Positions 11,772 to 22,518 of a stretch of DNA of 64,000 bases are shown piece after piece. A program made the position numbers and the translations under genes. The notes under the pieces are model-generated. The model ran no database searches. It was not told the DNA's origin and worked only from the letters and a program-made list of their open reading frames with translations. Position 1 is the stretch's first letter, and each line of letters starts with the position of its first letter. Where the stretch lies: assembly GCA_002221725.1 (NCBI GenBank), contig NJFT01000205.1:1-64000 (forward strand), given 5' to 3'. This DNA comes from Scedosporium boydii. Its lineage: Eukaryota; Ascomycota; Sordariomycetes; Microascales; Microascaceae.

Positions 11772-12958
11772 TCAGTTAGCTGGCGCGCGAAGTAACCATC
11801 CCAGGCCAGCCAACGTATCCTTTGGGTATTTTTTACTTGAAGAATGGCTGGGATAATTTGGAACAAACATGTGAGGAAGCCCAGGATACACATCAACCCT
11901 AGTCTCAATACCGTGATCCTCTCGCAGAACACGCTCATAGATCAAGCCCTCATCACGAAGAACATCCAGACCACAGATCTGGAAATAGGCTCGTGGCAAT
12001 CCAGCATGGCCTGAAGGCCAGTTAATCGGACTCCAGGTGTATGATTGGAGGTCTGCTGCGTATGCCTCGGTGTACATGTCCATGAAAGCTTTGTTGAGCA
12101 CGGGCGAATAGGCATTTTGCTCGCGGCTCTTGTAGAGGGGAGCATACTTCTCTGGAACAGCCTCGGGCGCTAGGACAAGAGGCACGTTAAGATAAAGACC
12201 GGTCAGTGGTGGATTGAGCGCTTCATCTCGGGCAAGATGAGAAAGGACAATGGCAATGTTGCCACCGGCAGATGTTCCGCCTAAAACAAAGCCTTTCGAT
12301 GGATCGGCTCCCAGCTTTCCCGAATTCTCGCTGATCTGGACGACAATGAGCATCGCATCTTAGTATGGTTTTTCTTTTTTTCTTTTTTAACTCGAAGAAT
12401 TAAAACAGACTGAGAACACTCACCCATTTCAAGGCATCCCAACAGTCATCCGTCGCGACTGGAAACTTATGCTCAGGCGCCAGCCGATAGCTCAAGCTCA
12501 CAGCAACACATCCGTAAGCATGCACCGCCTTCACACAAGTTGCGCCCTCCATCTCGGGGCATCCGTAACAGAATCCTCCGCCGTGAATGAGTACGAGGAG
12601 CGGACGGGATTCAGCAGCCACATCATGAGGTCGATAGACCAAGGCACGTTGAGTGCCGCCATCTCTTCGAGGAATTTGGATTTCTTCGCAGTTTACAAGA
12701 CCGCTAGACGCTGAGAGGGCGGCATCGGCGAATGCTTTGTATTTAGGATACCAGGCATCACGAGTAGAGACGACGGCATTCACGTCTGGCGTCTTTTTGA
12801 AGGCGGGGTTGGTATCTCTTTCCATCAACTGTCTCCAGGTGAGTATGAATCTGTATAGGCTGAAATAACTAATCCTGCGCGTTGCTCACCTCTTTCAGTT
12901 CCTCGTCTATTTGCCCCCATTCAATCCATGTTGTTGGGTCTTCAATAGTGGGTGCCAT
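11772..12958 (-). CDS. alpha/beta hydrolase, HSL-like esterase/lipase family
   Basis: A serine hydrolase of the hormone-sensitive-lipase-like (esterase family IV) type. The oxyanion-hole motif HGGGF is in LVLIHGGGFCYG. The nucleophile elbow is GTSAGGN. The catalytic Asp lies in QICGLDVLRDEG and the His in YPGLPHMF. A short first exon starting at 12958 (MAPTIEDPTTWIEWG..) precedes an intron of about 60 bp, then the main body. A second intron of about 90 bp separates the two catalytic halves. The product is about 345 residues with no signal peptide, so probably cytosolic. It is divergent from the type-B carboxylesterase at 13452 and shares its promoter. Next to a Baeyer-Villiger enzyme, a role hydrolysing the ester or lactone product is a reasonable inference. 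Confidence 0.88.
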
Positions 12959-13451
12959 CGTCGCTGGTGTTGCTCTCGGGGAAACTCCAGAGACGGGTGT
13001 AGGTGTGAACGGTTAAGGTCATAGAGTCAATAAAATGCACTATTAAATTCAATTTAGCTATTAAATCTTCCAGGGCTAGCGCAGTGATTTCGGTAGTGAC
13101 CATTCTCTGAGTGGTTGGTCAGTTTGTTTGCCGAAGGAGGTGGCGGTTGTGGGCGGGGTCTTGTCGGAGTCCCGGATTCCCGCCCCCGGTCGGTTCCGGG
13201 CTCACTGCCGACACACCAGGTTCAGCAGCCGCGACAACCGGTGACGTGCTCATCGAGTTTCGAATCAGACCCCAAATTATTTCGCACTGGAGATCCTCTC
13301 ATCCTCACAAGCTATAATACACAAAAGGACGAGTTGGGATAAAAACCTAGACTAATTAGATGTTTAAGTGATTTACTTTACCACTCTTGAACAAATATCT
13401 TTATACAATCTGTCTTCAATCAACGTCGCATCAGATCTCAGTTAACCGACG
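12959..13451. promoter_or_regulatory. divergent promoter between the two esterase genes
   Basis: The ~490-bp interval drives the HSL-like hydrolase to the left and the type-B carboxylesterase to the right. A dense G/C patch at 13141-13205 contains several CGG/CCG triplets. No coding frame is convincing. Confidence 0.5.
13172..13182. promoter_or_regulatory. imperfect copy of the cluster motif (CCGGATTCCCG)
   Basis: This differs by one base from CCGGATTCCGG and lies in the bidirectional promoter of the two esterases. CGGTTCCGGG lies about 10 bp further on. Confidence 0.35.
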
Positions 13452-15297
13452 ATGGCTTCGCAAATCCCTCCGGGGGAACCAAGTCCATTAAATCACCCGT
13501 CCATCGGACGCATCCAGGGCAAATATGGCAAAGGTGTGATACAATATCTGGGGATCAAATATGCATCGCTGGAGAACCGCCTTGCCGATCCCAAGATTGT
13601 GGAATACTCGCCATCGCAAGTAATAGATGCTACAAGACATGGGTAGGCGATTTGTTTCCCCAACTGCTGTTGGCCTCCCAATGTGCTGAATGAAATCAAG
13701 ACCACCCGTGGTTATTCCTGCAGGCTCTGCGAAAATGGAAATGGACTTCATCCAGAAGGAGATTTCTGAATTGAGCGTCCCCGAAATGTCAGACGTCAAT
13801 GGCCTGAACCTCAATGTCACAGTGCCCCTCGAGGGTGGTGAGAATCTTCCCGTGCTCGTGTACATCCATGGGGGCGGGTTCACATTCGGCTCCTCCTCAT
13901 ATCCCCATTATGACCAAAGCAAGGTTGTTGAACTATCAGTTATCATGAATCAACCGATAGTTGCAATCAACTTCAAGTAAGTTCAACCGGCGGCTTGGAG
14001 ATTTCCACTTGAACTGGTATTAAACGGCCTCTACAGCTACCGTCTTGGAATACCCGGCTTCCTCGCATCTAAAGAGTTGCGTGATGAGGGCTACAAACCC
14101 AACAGAGGTCTTAGGGACCAGCGCACCGCTCTGGAATGGGTTAAGCGATATGTCTCTGGCTTCGGGGGCGATCCCGAGAGAGTTACACTCATGGGCCAGA
14201 GCGCTGGGGCCGGTATGTGGACCTTTTACGGCCATTTTCTTTCTATAAGACTAACGTTGAACGCAAGCGTCGGTCAATTTCTTGATGCACAACGAAAAGA
14301 AACTGTTCCACCAAGCAATTCTTCTGGGTGGGTCATTCTTGATGATGAAACCAGGTACCGCAGACACTGCAGAGAAGATGTACAACGCCGTTGTCCGAAC
14401 ATTGGGCCTGGACAGTCTAACTCCGGCTGAAAGAGTGAGATCGCTACTTTCAATGCCTCAAGAAAAATTAGTCTCCAAGATTTCGAAGGAGATGACTTCT
14501 CTGGGACCAATCGTTGATGGGGAGTTCATACCGGCCACAGCTACATTCGGTGAGCTCGGTGATCAGTCTGCCCTCTCACTTCCTGGATTAAAGTGGTGCA
14601 AGAGGCTGTTCTCGATAGAAAGTCGACATGACGTGAGTTCCACTTCCATGATCACTTGAAGCCCTCGTATTTCTTTCGCTAAGTGACCCAGGGTACCATA
14701 TTTGCACTTGTCAACTTGAATTTCCGCCAAGAAGGAATCAGCAAGTCCTTCACCAGCTACGTCCAGAAGAGCTTAGACAACGAGGCTGCATCAAAGCTCC
14801 TTAGCTTCTACGGCATCCAAACTGAAACTAGCGATTCCGAAGCGCTCGAAATCATCACGCAGTTCATTACAGACATTGCGTTTTATGCTCCCTCTGTGAA
14901 GATCGCAGAGTCCTGGCCCGGAAGTGCTTTCCTAGGCCATTTCAACGAGCGCAATCCATGGGACGGCCTGTATAAAGGGAAAACCAATCACTTGCTGGAC
15001 GTTGCCTATCTTTGGGGGAACTACAACCAGTCGTACACTCGCCAGAACTGGACAGTCGCGCGAGCACTCGCCGAGAACGTCGTGAGTTTTGTGTCTGAAA
15101 AGGACCATCTCCCAGAGTTCAAGGCAAAGCGACTTGTGACGGTCTACGGCCCTAGCGAAGAAAGCATCTCGAGTCAAGCGGTGGCTTGGGACAGTAAAGA
15201 GACTCGACGGAATTATGGGATCTTTAAGCTGGCCGATGAGGTCGGCGGGCTTGACAAATTGCTGGATGTAGCACAGGGATTTCTGAGCGTGGACTGA
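13452..15297 (+). CDS. type-B carboxylesterase (COesterase family)
   Basis: A carboxylic-ester hydrolase of about 525 residues. Landmarks in order: IQYLGIKYASLENR near the N-terminus, the oxyanion region VYIHGGGFTFGSSS, YRLGIPGFLAS, the nucleophile GQSAGAAS (catalytic Ser), and near the C-terminus GKTNHLLDVAYLW, where the His occupies the usual catalytic position. Four introns are inferred at about 13646-13704, 13977-14037, 14213-14265 and 14634-14690. Splicing across the third joins ..SAGA to ASVNFLMHNEKK. No signal peptide is seen, which suggests an intracellular enzyme. It is divergent from the HSL-like hydrolase and convergent with the Baeyer-Villiger monooxygenase gene. Two unrelated esterase families beside one ester-forming oxygenase suggest a hydrolytic pathway. 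Confidence 0.9.
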
Positions 15298-15823
15298 TCA
15301 AGGGTGATTTCATGCTTTTGTACTCCGATTTTACTGGATAGAGAATCAACTGATATTCTTTTTATCTATGTCCGAAATTCGTCCCCCTCCTTATCTTCCT
15401 TGGGAGGTTGGCTGATGCAGCGCGACTACTTTGTCCTTAGGAAAGGTTTTACAGTAAGTTTTACTGGAAGCAGGGTTTTCAAGATATCCCGGTTGTAAAT
15501 CTGCATCATACTTCTCTTCTAACAGTCGACATTTTATGCTTCTAGAGCAGCTGGAAACCTTACTACTCTATACAAGGTCCGCCGAGCGAACGAAGGCTTA
15601 AGAATCAGGATATCTTTATATATTGCTCGGCACTCTAGTTGCCAGACGACGAGAATTGAATCTTGGATAATTATATATTTTAAACAATCTGCATAAGTTG
15701 TATATACCACCGCAAGAAACAAAGGCGGGAGGAGACTACAAATGTATTTCATCCAAACATCTTCGCACAACAAGGCCTAGTCGCCATCTGGACGAACTGT
15801 GCAGTTCGGTAACCCTAAAGGAA
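15298..15823. other. intergenic, no gene seen
   Basis: The interval between convergent 3' ends is A/T-rich in parts (15600-15700). It probably holds the two terminators. Confidence 0.5.
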
Positions 15824-17685
15824 CTACGCCTTTAATGGGCTGCTCAACTGAACAAAGTCACTCCATCGAGGACCACGCATGTTCCACCAATAGTGCCAAA
15901 TACGATAATGATTGTACATTGGCGTGGCTCCAGCAGGCGTCTGTTATTGTTTAGAATCTATGCTTCACTTTCTGTATAATGTCGGGAAAGAGACTCACCT
16001 TGTGATACGTCGCACACTGCCCAGACAAGAACGAGGGCGTACCCCGATTGTCCCTCAGCCAATCATTGAAGCGAGTCTGAACTTGGTTGTCGGGATGAAG
16101 AGCAAAAGGACCCTTCTTCGACTCCTTCTTAATGCGCCGGAGAAGCTTGAGATGATAATCGATCTGAATCTCGACAACTGTTGTGATGTTGGACCAGTAG
16201 TTTGTAGAATTGGGCCCAAGAGTAAGGAACAAGTTTGGAAAACCAGTAACAGCAACGCCTGCTCCTTAGTTAGTCGGGCCATTATACATCAACTCACTTC
16301 GGTGAATGAATATACTCACTCCAGTATGTCTCGGGATAATCTTTCCAGGTCTCCGAGAGGTTCTTTCCTCCTTCTCCGTATATCTGGAAATGGCCTCCAG
16401 AATCATTCATGTCAAATCCCGTTCCCCAGATCAAAACGTCGATTTCTCTCTCAGTCTCCTCGACGAACTCCTCCTCTGGGGCCTTGGGCTGGTATGAACC
16501 CGCAGGTTGCGCAGCACGTTCTTCTTCAGACAATGCGAGCGGCGATTTCGATACGATGCCCTTCTCGGTGATGAGAATTGGCTTCTCTGTCACTAGTTCA
16601 ACGTTGGGTTCGTTAAACATGGAGTACCAATCGTCGAGGAAGAGGACTCGCTTGCAGCCGAATTCATTGGCCGGACGCAGCTTCTCTTTCACAACGGGGT
16701 CTTTGACTTCTCGCTCCAGGAACTCGATGCACGCATCATGCATTTCCCGGTTCTTCTCAGTCCCGCTTATCCACATCGGCTTTGTGCCATCAAACTATGT
16801 CAAAGATATAATTAGCACATGTAATGGCAACATGGGAAACTTGGAGGAAATGAGAAAACCACTAGGTGACTTACAAATACAACCCAAGATACGTGATAGA
16901 GCCAAAGTATCGGGTAGAACCATCTGAACAATGTCCTCTCCCAGCCCGGAATGGTATGGTTGTTGCGAGGAAGGACGTGGCCACAGCTTCGCTGGAACAT
17001 GTAAAGCTCCTTTACGATCGGCTGGATCTTAGGAGCAACTTGAGCCGCACTCGGTCCCGTCCCAATAAGGGCAACACGTTTTCCGGTCAGGTCAGCATCA
17101 GAAGGCCATTCTGCAGTGTGCCACTGCTCGCCCTTAAAGTTACTGCTGCCGGGAATATTGGCGTATTTCGGACGGTGGAAGCCCCCTCCATTGTCGAAAA
17201 GGACGTTGGCAATCCACTTCGTCTTCTGACCCGTCTTTCGATCCTCTACCAGGACTTCCCACAGGAGAGTGTCTTCATTCCAGCGAGCCTCGTGAACTGT
17301 CGTGTTGAAGAGCGTGTTCTCTTGAAGAGACCTCCTGTTGGCAAAACGGGCATAATACTGCTGGATGTGCTTGCCATCGGCGAACTTCTTGGCCCAGTCT
17401 TTGTCAAAGTTAGCCGACTGAATATCATGGGATGGAAACTCAAGGCCACAAACCAGAATTGAGGCAAGTCTTCATCACATATGCATGACTTGGGATATCG
17501 CAGGCTACGCCGGGATACCGATTACTCTCCCAAACACCGCCGAAATCGTTGTTTCTATCGAAAATGACAAACTCATCTCGCTTTAAGGTTCCCGTTTCTA
17601 AGAGCCTATCACCGAGGGAGATGCCGCACATTCCTGCGCCAACGATGACGCAGAAAATGCGCTTCACGTTGTCTTTGTTGTCCAT
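15824..17685 (-). CDS. FAD-dependent Baeyer-Villiger monooxygenase
   Basis: A class B flavoprotein monooxygenase that inserts oxygen next to a ketone using NADPH and FAD. The FAD-binding GAGMCG is near residue 18. The Baeyer-Villiger fingerprint is present as FKGEQWHTAEWP, and the NADPH-binding motif as GTGPSA. A conserved WGTGFDMN lies later. Four introns are inferred: one of about 62 bp after HAY (donor GTGATG, weak), one at about 16795-16875, one at about 16262-16318 and one at about 15943-16000. The last exon ends at 15824 with ..QLSSPLKA. The product is about 530 residues. I start at 17685 (MDNKDN..); an in-frame ATG at 17742 would add 19 residues. The gene neighbours two esterases, matching the usual ketone-to-ester-to-alcohol/acid route. 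Confidence 0.9.
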
Positions 17686-18700
17686 TATTGTTTGTACTGA
17701 GTGTAATGATGAGGCTTGATGGTGGGGCTTGACCGGAATCAATTTTCTTGAGACGGAATGGAAAATGACTCTCTATTTGTTCATTGTAGGTCTTTACTAG
17801 AAGCTGTCCCTGATGCTACGATACACTTGTTCTCCTTCATCAAGTAAAAACAAGAAACGCCTACCCGTTTCCCATTGCCACAACATGGTGCCACTTTTTC
17901 GGGGCTTCTTGGAACCTCGGAAGAGCCTCGAGTCTCGAGCGTCGGCGCGGACTTGCTAGCTCCGGAGGGGTGGGTTCTGTTGAACATCGAAGGCAATGTT
18001 GCCGCGTTGCCCAGCTTGGAAGAACGTTCCGGAGAGCCAATCCACGCCCCCTCCGAGGGTGCACTCCCTCATCCGTGCTGAAGATTATCCTGGTTGACCT
18101 TGGAGGATGGTGTGGGGTTGGTCGGAAACCGGATTCCGGCTCCCGGTGGTGGCAGCGGTCAGCGAGTCTCGGCACATAGAATAGCGTTTACCTAGCAATA
18201 GCCTGGCCAACGATTTGATACGATTACGCTGTGAGAAAGTGGCGGGCATCAGCCATTCAATCAATCAGAGACATCAGTAATAGCCCGCCGCCATGACCTG
18301 ACGATCCGCTCTAACACGACGTCAGATCCTGGAGCACTGAGCACAATCCAAGTGCATCTCATGAGGTGTATCAAGGAATATGTGTCAAGGAACAAACAGA
18401 CTAAATTGAAATCACCGAGCGACTGCGAAATACACAGGTCTAGACAAGAATTACAGGCTTATGCCTAAGTATTTTGATCTAAATTGTCTCAGTGAAGTAC
18501 ACGACCACATATCCTCATGGAAACACATTGCATCTCACCGAAACTGAGGCAATGTTGACAAGGAGTCAGTTATGGCCGAATTGAAGGCACTAATTTACAA
18601 ATTGAGTCTCTTATTACAAATCTACTTAATAGTGTAACGAAGCATGAATCTTTTCTCTCTTCTTGAGACCCCCTGAAACAGCCAGCAGCCTCTCTCAGGC
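17686..18700. promoter_or_regulatory. promoter of the Baeyer-Villiger gene and 3' flank of the P450
   Basis: About 1 kb without a convincing gene. The segment 17930-18150 is rich in TCCGGA/CCGG triplets and contains the exact cluster motif at 18129-18139. Confidence 0.5.
18129..18139. promoter_or_regulatory. candidate zinc-cluster regulator site CCGGATTCCGG
   Basis: An exact match to the element at 6005-6015. The flank GGAAA immediately upstream also precedes the copy at 20940, so the shared word is longer than the palindrome. Confidence 0.5.
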
Positions 18701-20660
18701 TTAATTTCTATTCCTCATCAAAATCTTGAACTCTGAGTCCGGCGAAACCTGAATAACTAATTAGTCTCGTCGTTTTCCCTTTTCCATGCCATTTAGTTGT
18801 TTTGCACTTACAAGAGCTTCAAAAGCGTGATTCGTAGGTGCTTCGGGACCTGCCTGCTTGAAGTCGTATTTCCGTAGAAACTCGGCCATGGCGAGCTTAA
18901 TATTGAGGTGGCCGAGATATCGTCCCGGACAAGCGTGCCGACCATACCCGAATGATAGATCATCTTTCCCAACACTGACATAGAGGTATTTGTTCTCGTG
19001 GCCAGGAGCTTGTCGCTTCTTGTAGAATCGCAACCCATCAAATGTGGACGCGTTCTCGTAGTGAGAGTTATCGTGGTGGATAGAGTAGGTGTTCACTTCA
19101 AGCTTTGTACCTTTTGGGATGAACGTTCCATCGGGGAGTGTCATGTCCGCAGTAGCAGCGCGTTGGAATGTGCCTACACCTCGTCAGCATGCGTTGACAT
19201 ATCGAGGGAGACGGGGAGGAACTCACTCAAATCAGCCGCTGCCAGGCGTTGGCTCTCCTTGATGAAACTATCCAGCTTCTGCATCGCAGGAATCGCCTGC
19301 TTCGTAAACATACCATTCTCATCCACAGGCACAGACTCCACCTCCTCGCGAAGGATGGGGATATACTCGGGGTGCATAACAAGATCGTAGAGAGCCTGCA
19401 CCGTCGACGCGAAAGTAGTGACAGTACCAACAGCCACCAAGGTCATCTGGAACAGCACCTGCTTCTCAAGGTCGTCTTCCATATGAGCGTTCTTCCCCGA
19501 GCTCAAGTAGTCCAACATGGTAGCCGGGCTGTCGATGTTCCCGCCCTTCCTCTTCCTCTCTTGCATACATTCTCGGACCCTCTTGCGGCCTTTTACCCAC
19601 TGGTCATTGATGGCGGCTCGCTCTGGCAGGAAACGGTACACGAAGGGGCGCATCCACGGAGGCCATTCCTTGAGGGCACGAATCGTGTCGAAAACGGCGA
19701 GGACGTATCCCGTTGAAGCATCTACCCACTCTTCATCGGCGCACGCGGTCGTACCGAGAAATACTCGCGCATTGTTGGTGCCGAGGAGTTTGAGGATCTT
19801 GTCGTGGATAGCGACGGGCGTCCAGTCTGAGGTCGCAAGGAATTTGTTAGTTTGGCGCTGAGCACTGGCTTAGGGAGTAATATCTCACCTTTATATTCCC
19901 CTACAATCTTGGGCATGTTCGTTCTGGTCATCTGGTTCAGAATTGGCGTAAAAGCCGCTGTTCAATTGATGTGAGTTTCTGCGTGACGTGGTTTATCTGC
20001 CAAGGGTCTCAGACTCACGAAGAGATGCTGTCAAGTTGGCTTTAATGGCGTGAATGACATATTCGGGAGGACCTCCGAAGTAGGTGTAGTCCACTTGCAT
20101 ATCCTACGCCATGTTAGTCTTCACTCATATTCGAGACAACAAATTCCGCTCTCACGCACATTGTCGATGGACACTTTGAAACTTAGACTAGGGTGACTCT
20201 TTAGGTCGTCGAGAAAGCGCGTTGGAATGACCACCTTGATACCTTTGGAAGCGCATTAGCACTCGAGATCTCGATATTGATACGGCGTTTGAAGAGCCAC
20301 GGTCTCACCATCTCTTGTATCCATTCCATAGACCTCGTCAGGATACTAATAAATGTTAGAATCCACGCTCGCTACTGCTTAATCTTGGGCACATACCTTG
20401 TCATAGCCCCTGAGCATAAGCTCGCGTGGGCGGTAACAATATTCAAGAGCACGTTCTCTCGAACTTCGAATCTCTTCAGCCAACAGAATCTTGACCTTCA
20501 ACTTCTTTCGGCGAAACCATCGGACAAATGAAACTGTCACAACGACAGCCGTAATTGAGACCACGATTGAGGTAGCGGGAGACTCGGAGTCCAATCTTCG
20601 CAATTCGCTAGCCAATTTCGACGCAACAGATTTCAAGGTGTCTGTGCTAAGCAAGGCCAT
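18701..20660 (-). CDS. cytochrome P450 monooxygenase
   Basis: A membrane-anchored microsomal P450 of about 520 residues. An N-terminal hydrophobic anchor (SIVVSITAVVVTVSFV) is followed by a basic patch. The I-helix is VAVGTVTTFAST, the ExxR motif is ESQR, and the heme-binding loop is FGYGRHACPGR with the thiolate cysteine. At least seven short introns split the gene, an exon pattern common in fungal P450s of the ent-kaurene-oxidase-like group. The last intron after ..FEAL joins to VSPDSEFKILMRNRN and places the stop at 18701. I start at 20660 (MALLSTDT..); 20744 is an alternative. The gene is divergent from the SDR at 21249 and shares a promoter containing the cluster motif. The substrate is unknown. 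Confidence 0.9.
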
Positions 20661-21248
20661 GATTGCAGATGAGGAAGAAGATGGAATCTGGTAGACTGGT
20701 GATGGCACCTGAGGCTCGATGCGGTGGTAGATGTCTAGGCTCAAGAAAAGGCCGACTTATTTTCGATCTAGCCACAAGGATTGAATTGCATAAAATATAA
20801 AGAATCCACTTTAATAAAGGTGTATATTCCTTGGCACTCTTCGTGGCTCCGTTCTTCTTCGTGGTGGTTTCCTGCTGGCCTTCTAATCTCCGGTTGCTCG
20901 GGTACAATGGTTCGGCCATACCGGCACGGCACTAGGAAACCGGAGTCCGGACTCCAGGCCCCACTCAGCCCGGAATCTCCAATTCCCGATAAGGAATTTC
21001 CAGAACACACGCGGCCATCTACCCGACGCTTCCCAGATCGTCGGGATCCGCCATGACAAGTTAATATACGGTAGTAGTCACTCATAGTTGTGTCACTCAC
21101 ACCTAATGTTTCGGCCTCCTTCTCCCTGTTGTGAGCCGAGAACGTCCCATCAAGAGAGTATCGATTGATCCTTTGCAATAACCATCAAGCGCCACACCAA
21201 AAATCTCATACCAATTTTCACAAGACTCTCCAGAATAAAGGGGAAAAA
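20661..21248. promoter_or_regulatory. divergent promoter, P450 / SDR
   Basis: A 590-bp shared upstream region. The 20935-21000 patch is dense in CCGG and TCCGG words and includes the element at 20940-20950. No gene is seen. Confidence 0.5.
20940..20950. promoter_or_regulatory. candidate zinc-cluster regulator site CCGGAGTCCGG
   Basis: A one-base variant (central base) of the sites at 6005 and 18129, preceded by the same GGAAA and followed by an ACTCC close to the CTCC at the 18129 site. Confidence 0.5.
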
Positions 21249-22040
21249 ATGCGTGGTAAAACTGCATTAATCTCCGGCTCCTCGACGGGCATCGGAGCCG
21301 CCATTGCAATTGAGCTCTCATCCCGCGGAGCAAACATCGTCCTCAACTACCCATTCCCCAGCCTCGAGGCTGAATGCAACGAAGTCGGCAAGAAGCTCAA
21401 AACACCATGGATAGCAGTCTGCGCCGACCTCGCCACAGTTGACGGCCCCGGGAAATTAGTCGAAGCTGCCGTCGCTCGCTTCGGCGTCATCAACATCCTC
21501 GTCAACAATGCGGCCGTCGTTCCTCACGCTCCTACGTGGGATACGACGACGAAGATGTGGGACGATACTTACAACTTGAACGCTCGGGGGACATTTCTTC
21601 TAACCCAGGCGGTCTTGCCTCATTTACCGCCTTACAAACCCTCTTCGCCTCCTTCAGTTTCGGGCGTCAAGGGCGGCTCTAGAATCATCTGTATAGGTTC
21701 TGGATCAAGCCGAATTCCGCAGCCGGAGCTTTTGGTGTACTCGTCTACCAAGGGCGCACTAGAGGCTATGATTAAGGTGTGGGCGAAGGAACTCCCGCCA
21801 AAGTATGGGTGTACTGTAAACGCCATAGCGCCGGGTCCTGTCAATACTGAGACATTCCGGAAGGGGACTGGAGACGAGCTAGAACATATCATGGCCGAGT
21901 TTGAGAAGGATACTCCATGTGAGGGGAGTTTAGCTGATCCGGAAGATATTTCATGGGCCGTCGCCTGGCTTGCCGATGACAGGTCAAAATGGGTTAATGG
22001 AGAGTATATCATGGTCAATGGTGGTCTGGGTATGATATAG
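21249..22040 (+). CDS. short-chain dehydrogenase/reductase (SDR)
   Basis: A classical NAD(P)-dependent SDR of 263 residues, intron-free. The cofactor loop is GSSTGIG (TGxxxGxG variant). The NNAA structural motif is at VNNAAVV. The active site is Ser in IGSGSS and Tyr/Lys in VYSSTKGA (YxxxK). The C-terminal segment WVNGEYIMVNGGLGM is normal for the family. I start at 21249, where the reading begins directly at the Rossmann strand (MRGKTALISG); upstream in-frame codons lack family similarity. A likely role is interconversion of an alcohol and ketone in the cluster pathway, which would supply or consume the Baeyer-Villiger substrate. Substrate and direction cannot be read from the sequence. Confidence 0.9.
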   Translation: MRGKTALISGSSTGIGAAIAIELSSRGANIVLNYPFPSLEAECNEVGKKLKTPWIAVCADLATVDGPGKLVEAAVARFGVINILVNNAAVVPHAPTWDTTTKMWDDTYNLNARGTFLLTQAVLPHLPPYKPSSPPSVSGVKGGSRIICIGSGSSRIPQPELLVYSSTKGALEAMIKVWAKELPPKYGCTVNAIAPGPVNTETFRKGTGDELEHIMAEFEKDTPCEGSLADPEDISWAVAWLADDRSKWVNGEYIMVNGGLGMI

Positions 22041-22518
22041 GATACATGTTCGATAGATACTTTAACGTATATAATCGCTATTAACAACCTTGAAACCTAA
22101 CTTCACCGTATTTGCGGCCCCTGGATGGACCAATCCTAGGTAGTACTCGTTGTGTTCCCTCGAATCTCCTTAGTACTTCATCTACCATCTACCATCTACC
22201 AGAGACGATCCTTTACGGCCACTGAAAGATGCAAACAACTTAATTCCCCGAGTGGGGATCCGGTCTCCGAGCATGAAAATATCGTTTTGTACCCTTGTGG
22301 AACGCATGGCGGCTCCCGATGTACCGGTTCTCCGTCCTCTTGCCTTCGCAACCCGCGGATACCGAAGTCAACCATCACCATAGACTCGACGCGAGTGAGT
22401 ACAAAGCCATGAGCCAAAGTTCAATCTCGTCGGCCTTCCGTGCTTTCTTTCTCAGGTCCTGCTACACTTAACATATTTTAGCGTCGTAATTAGTACTAAC
22501 TCCCGAGTTCTTTCCACG
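22041..22518. promoter_or_regulatory. promoter region of the NmrA-like gene
   Basis: A ~480-bp interval without a gene. It contains CGGTCTCCG at 22261-22269, a weaker CGG-N3-CCG match to the cluster element; such 6-bp-information sites are also expected by chance. Confidence 0.4.
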
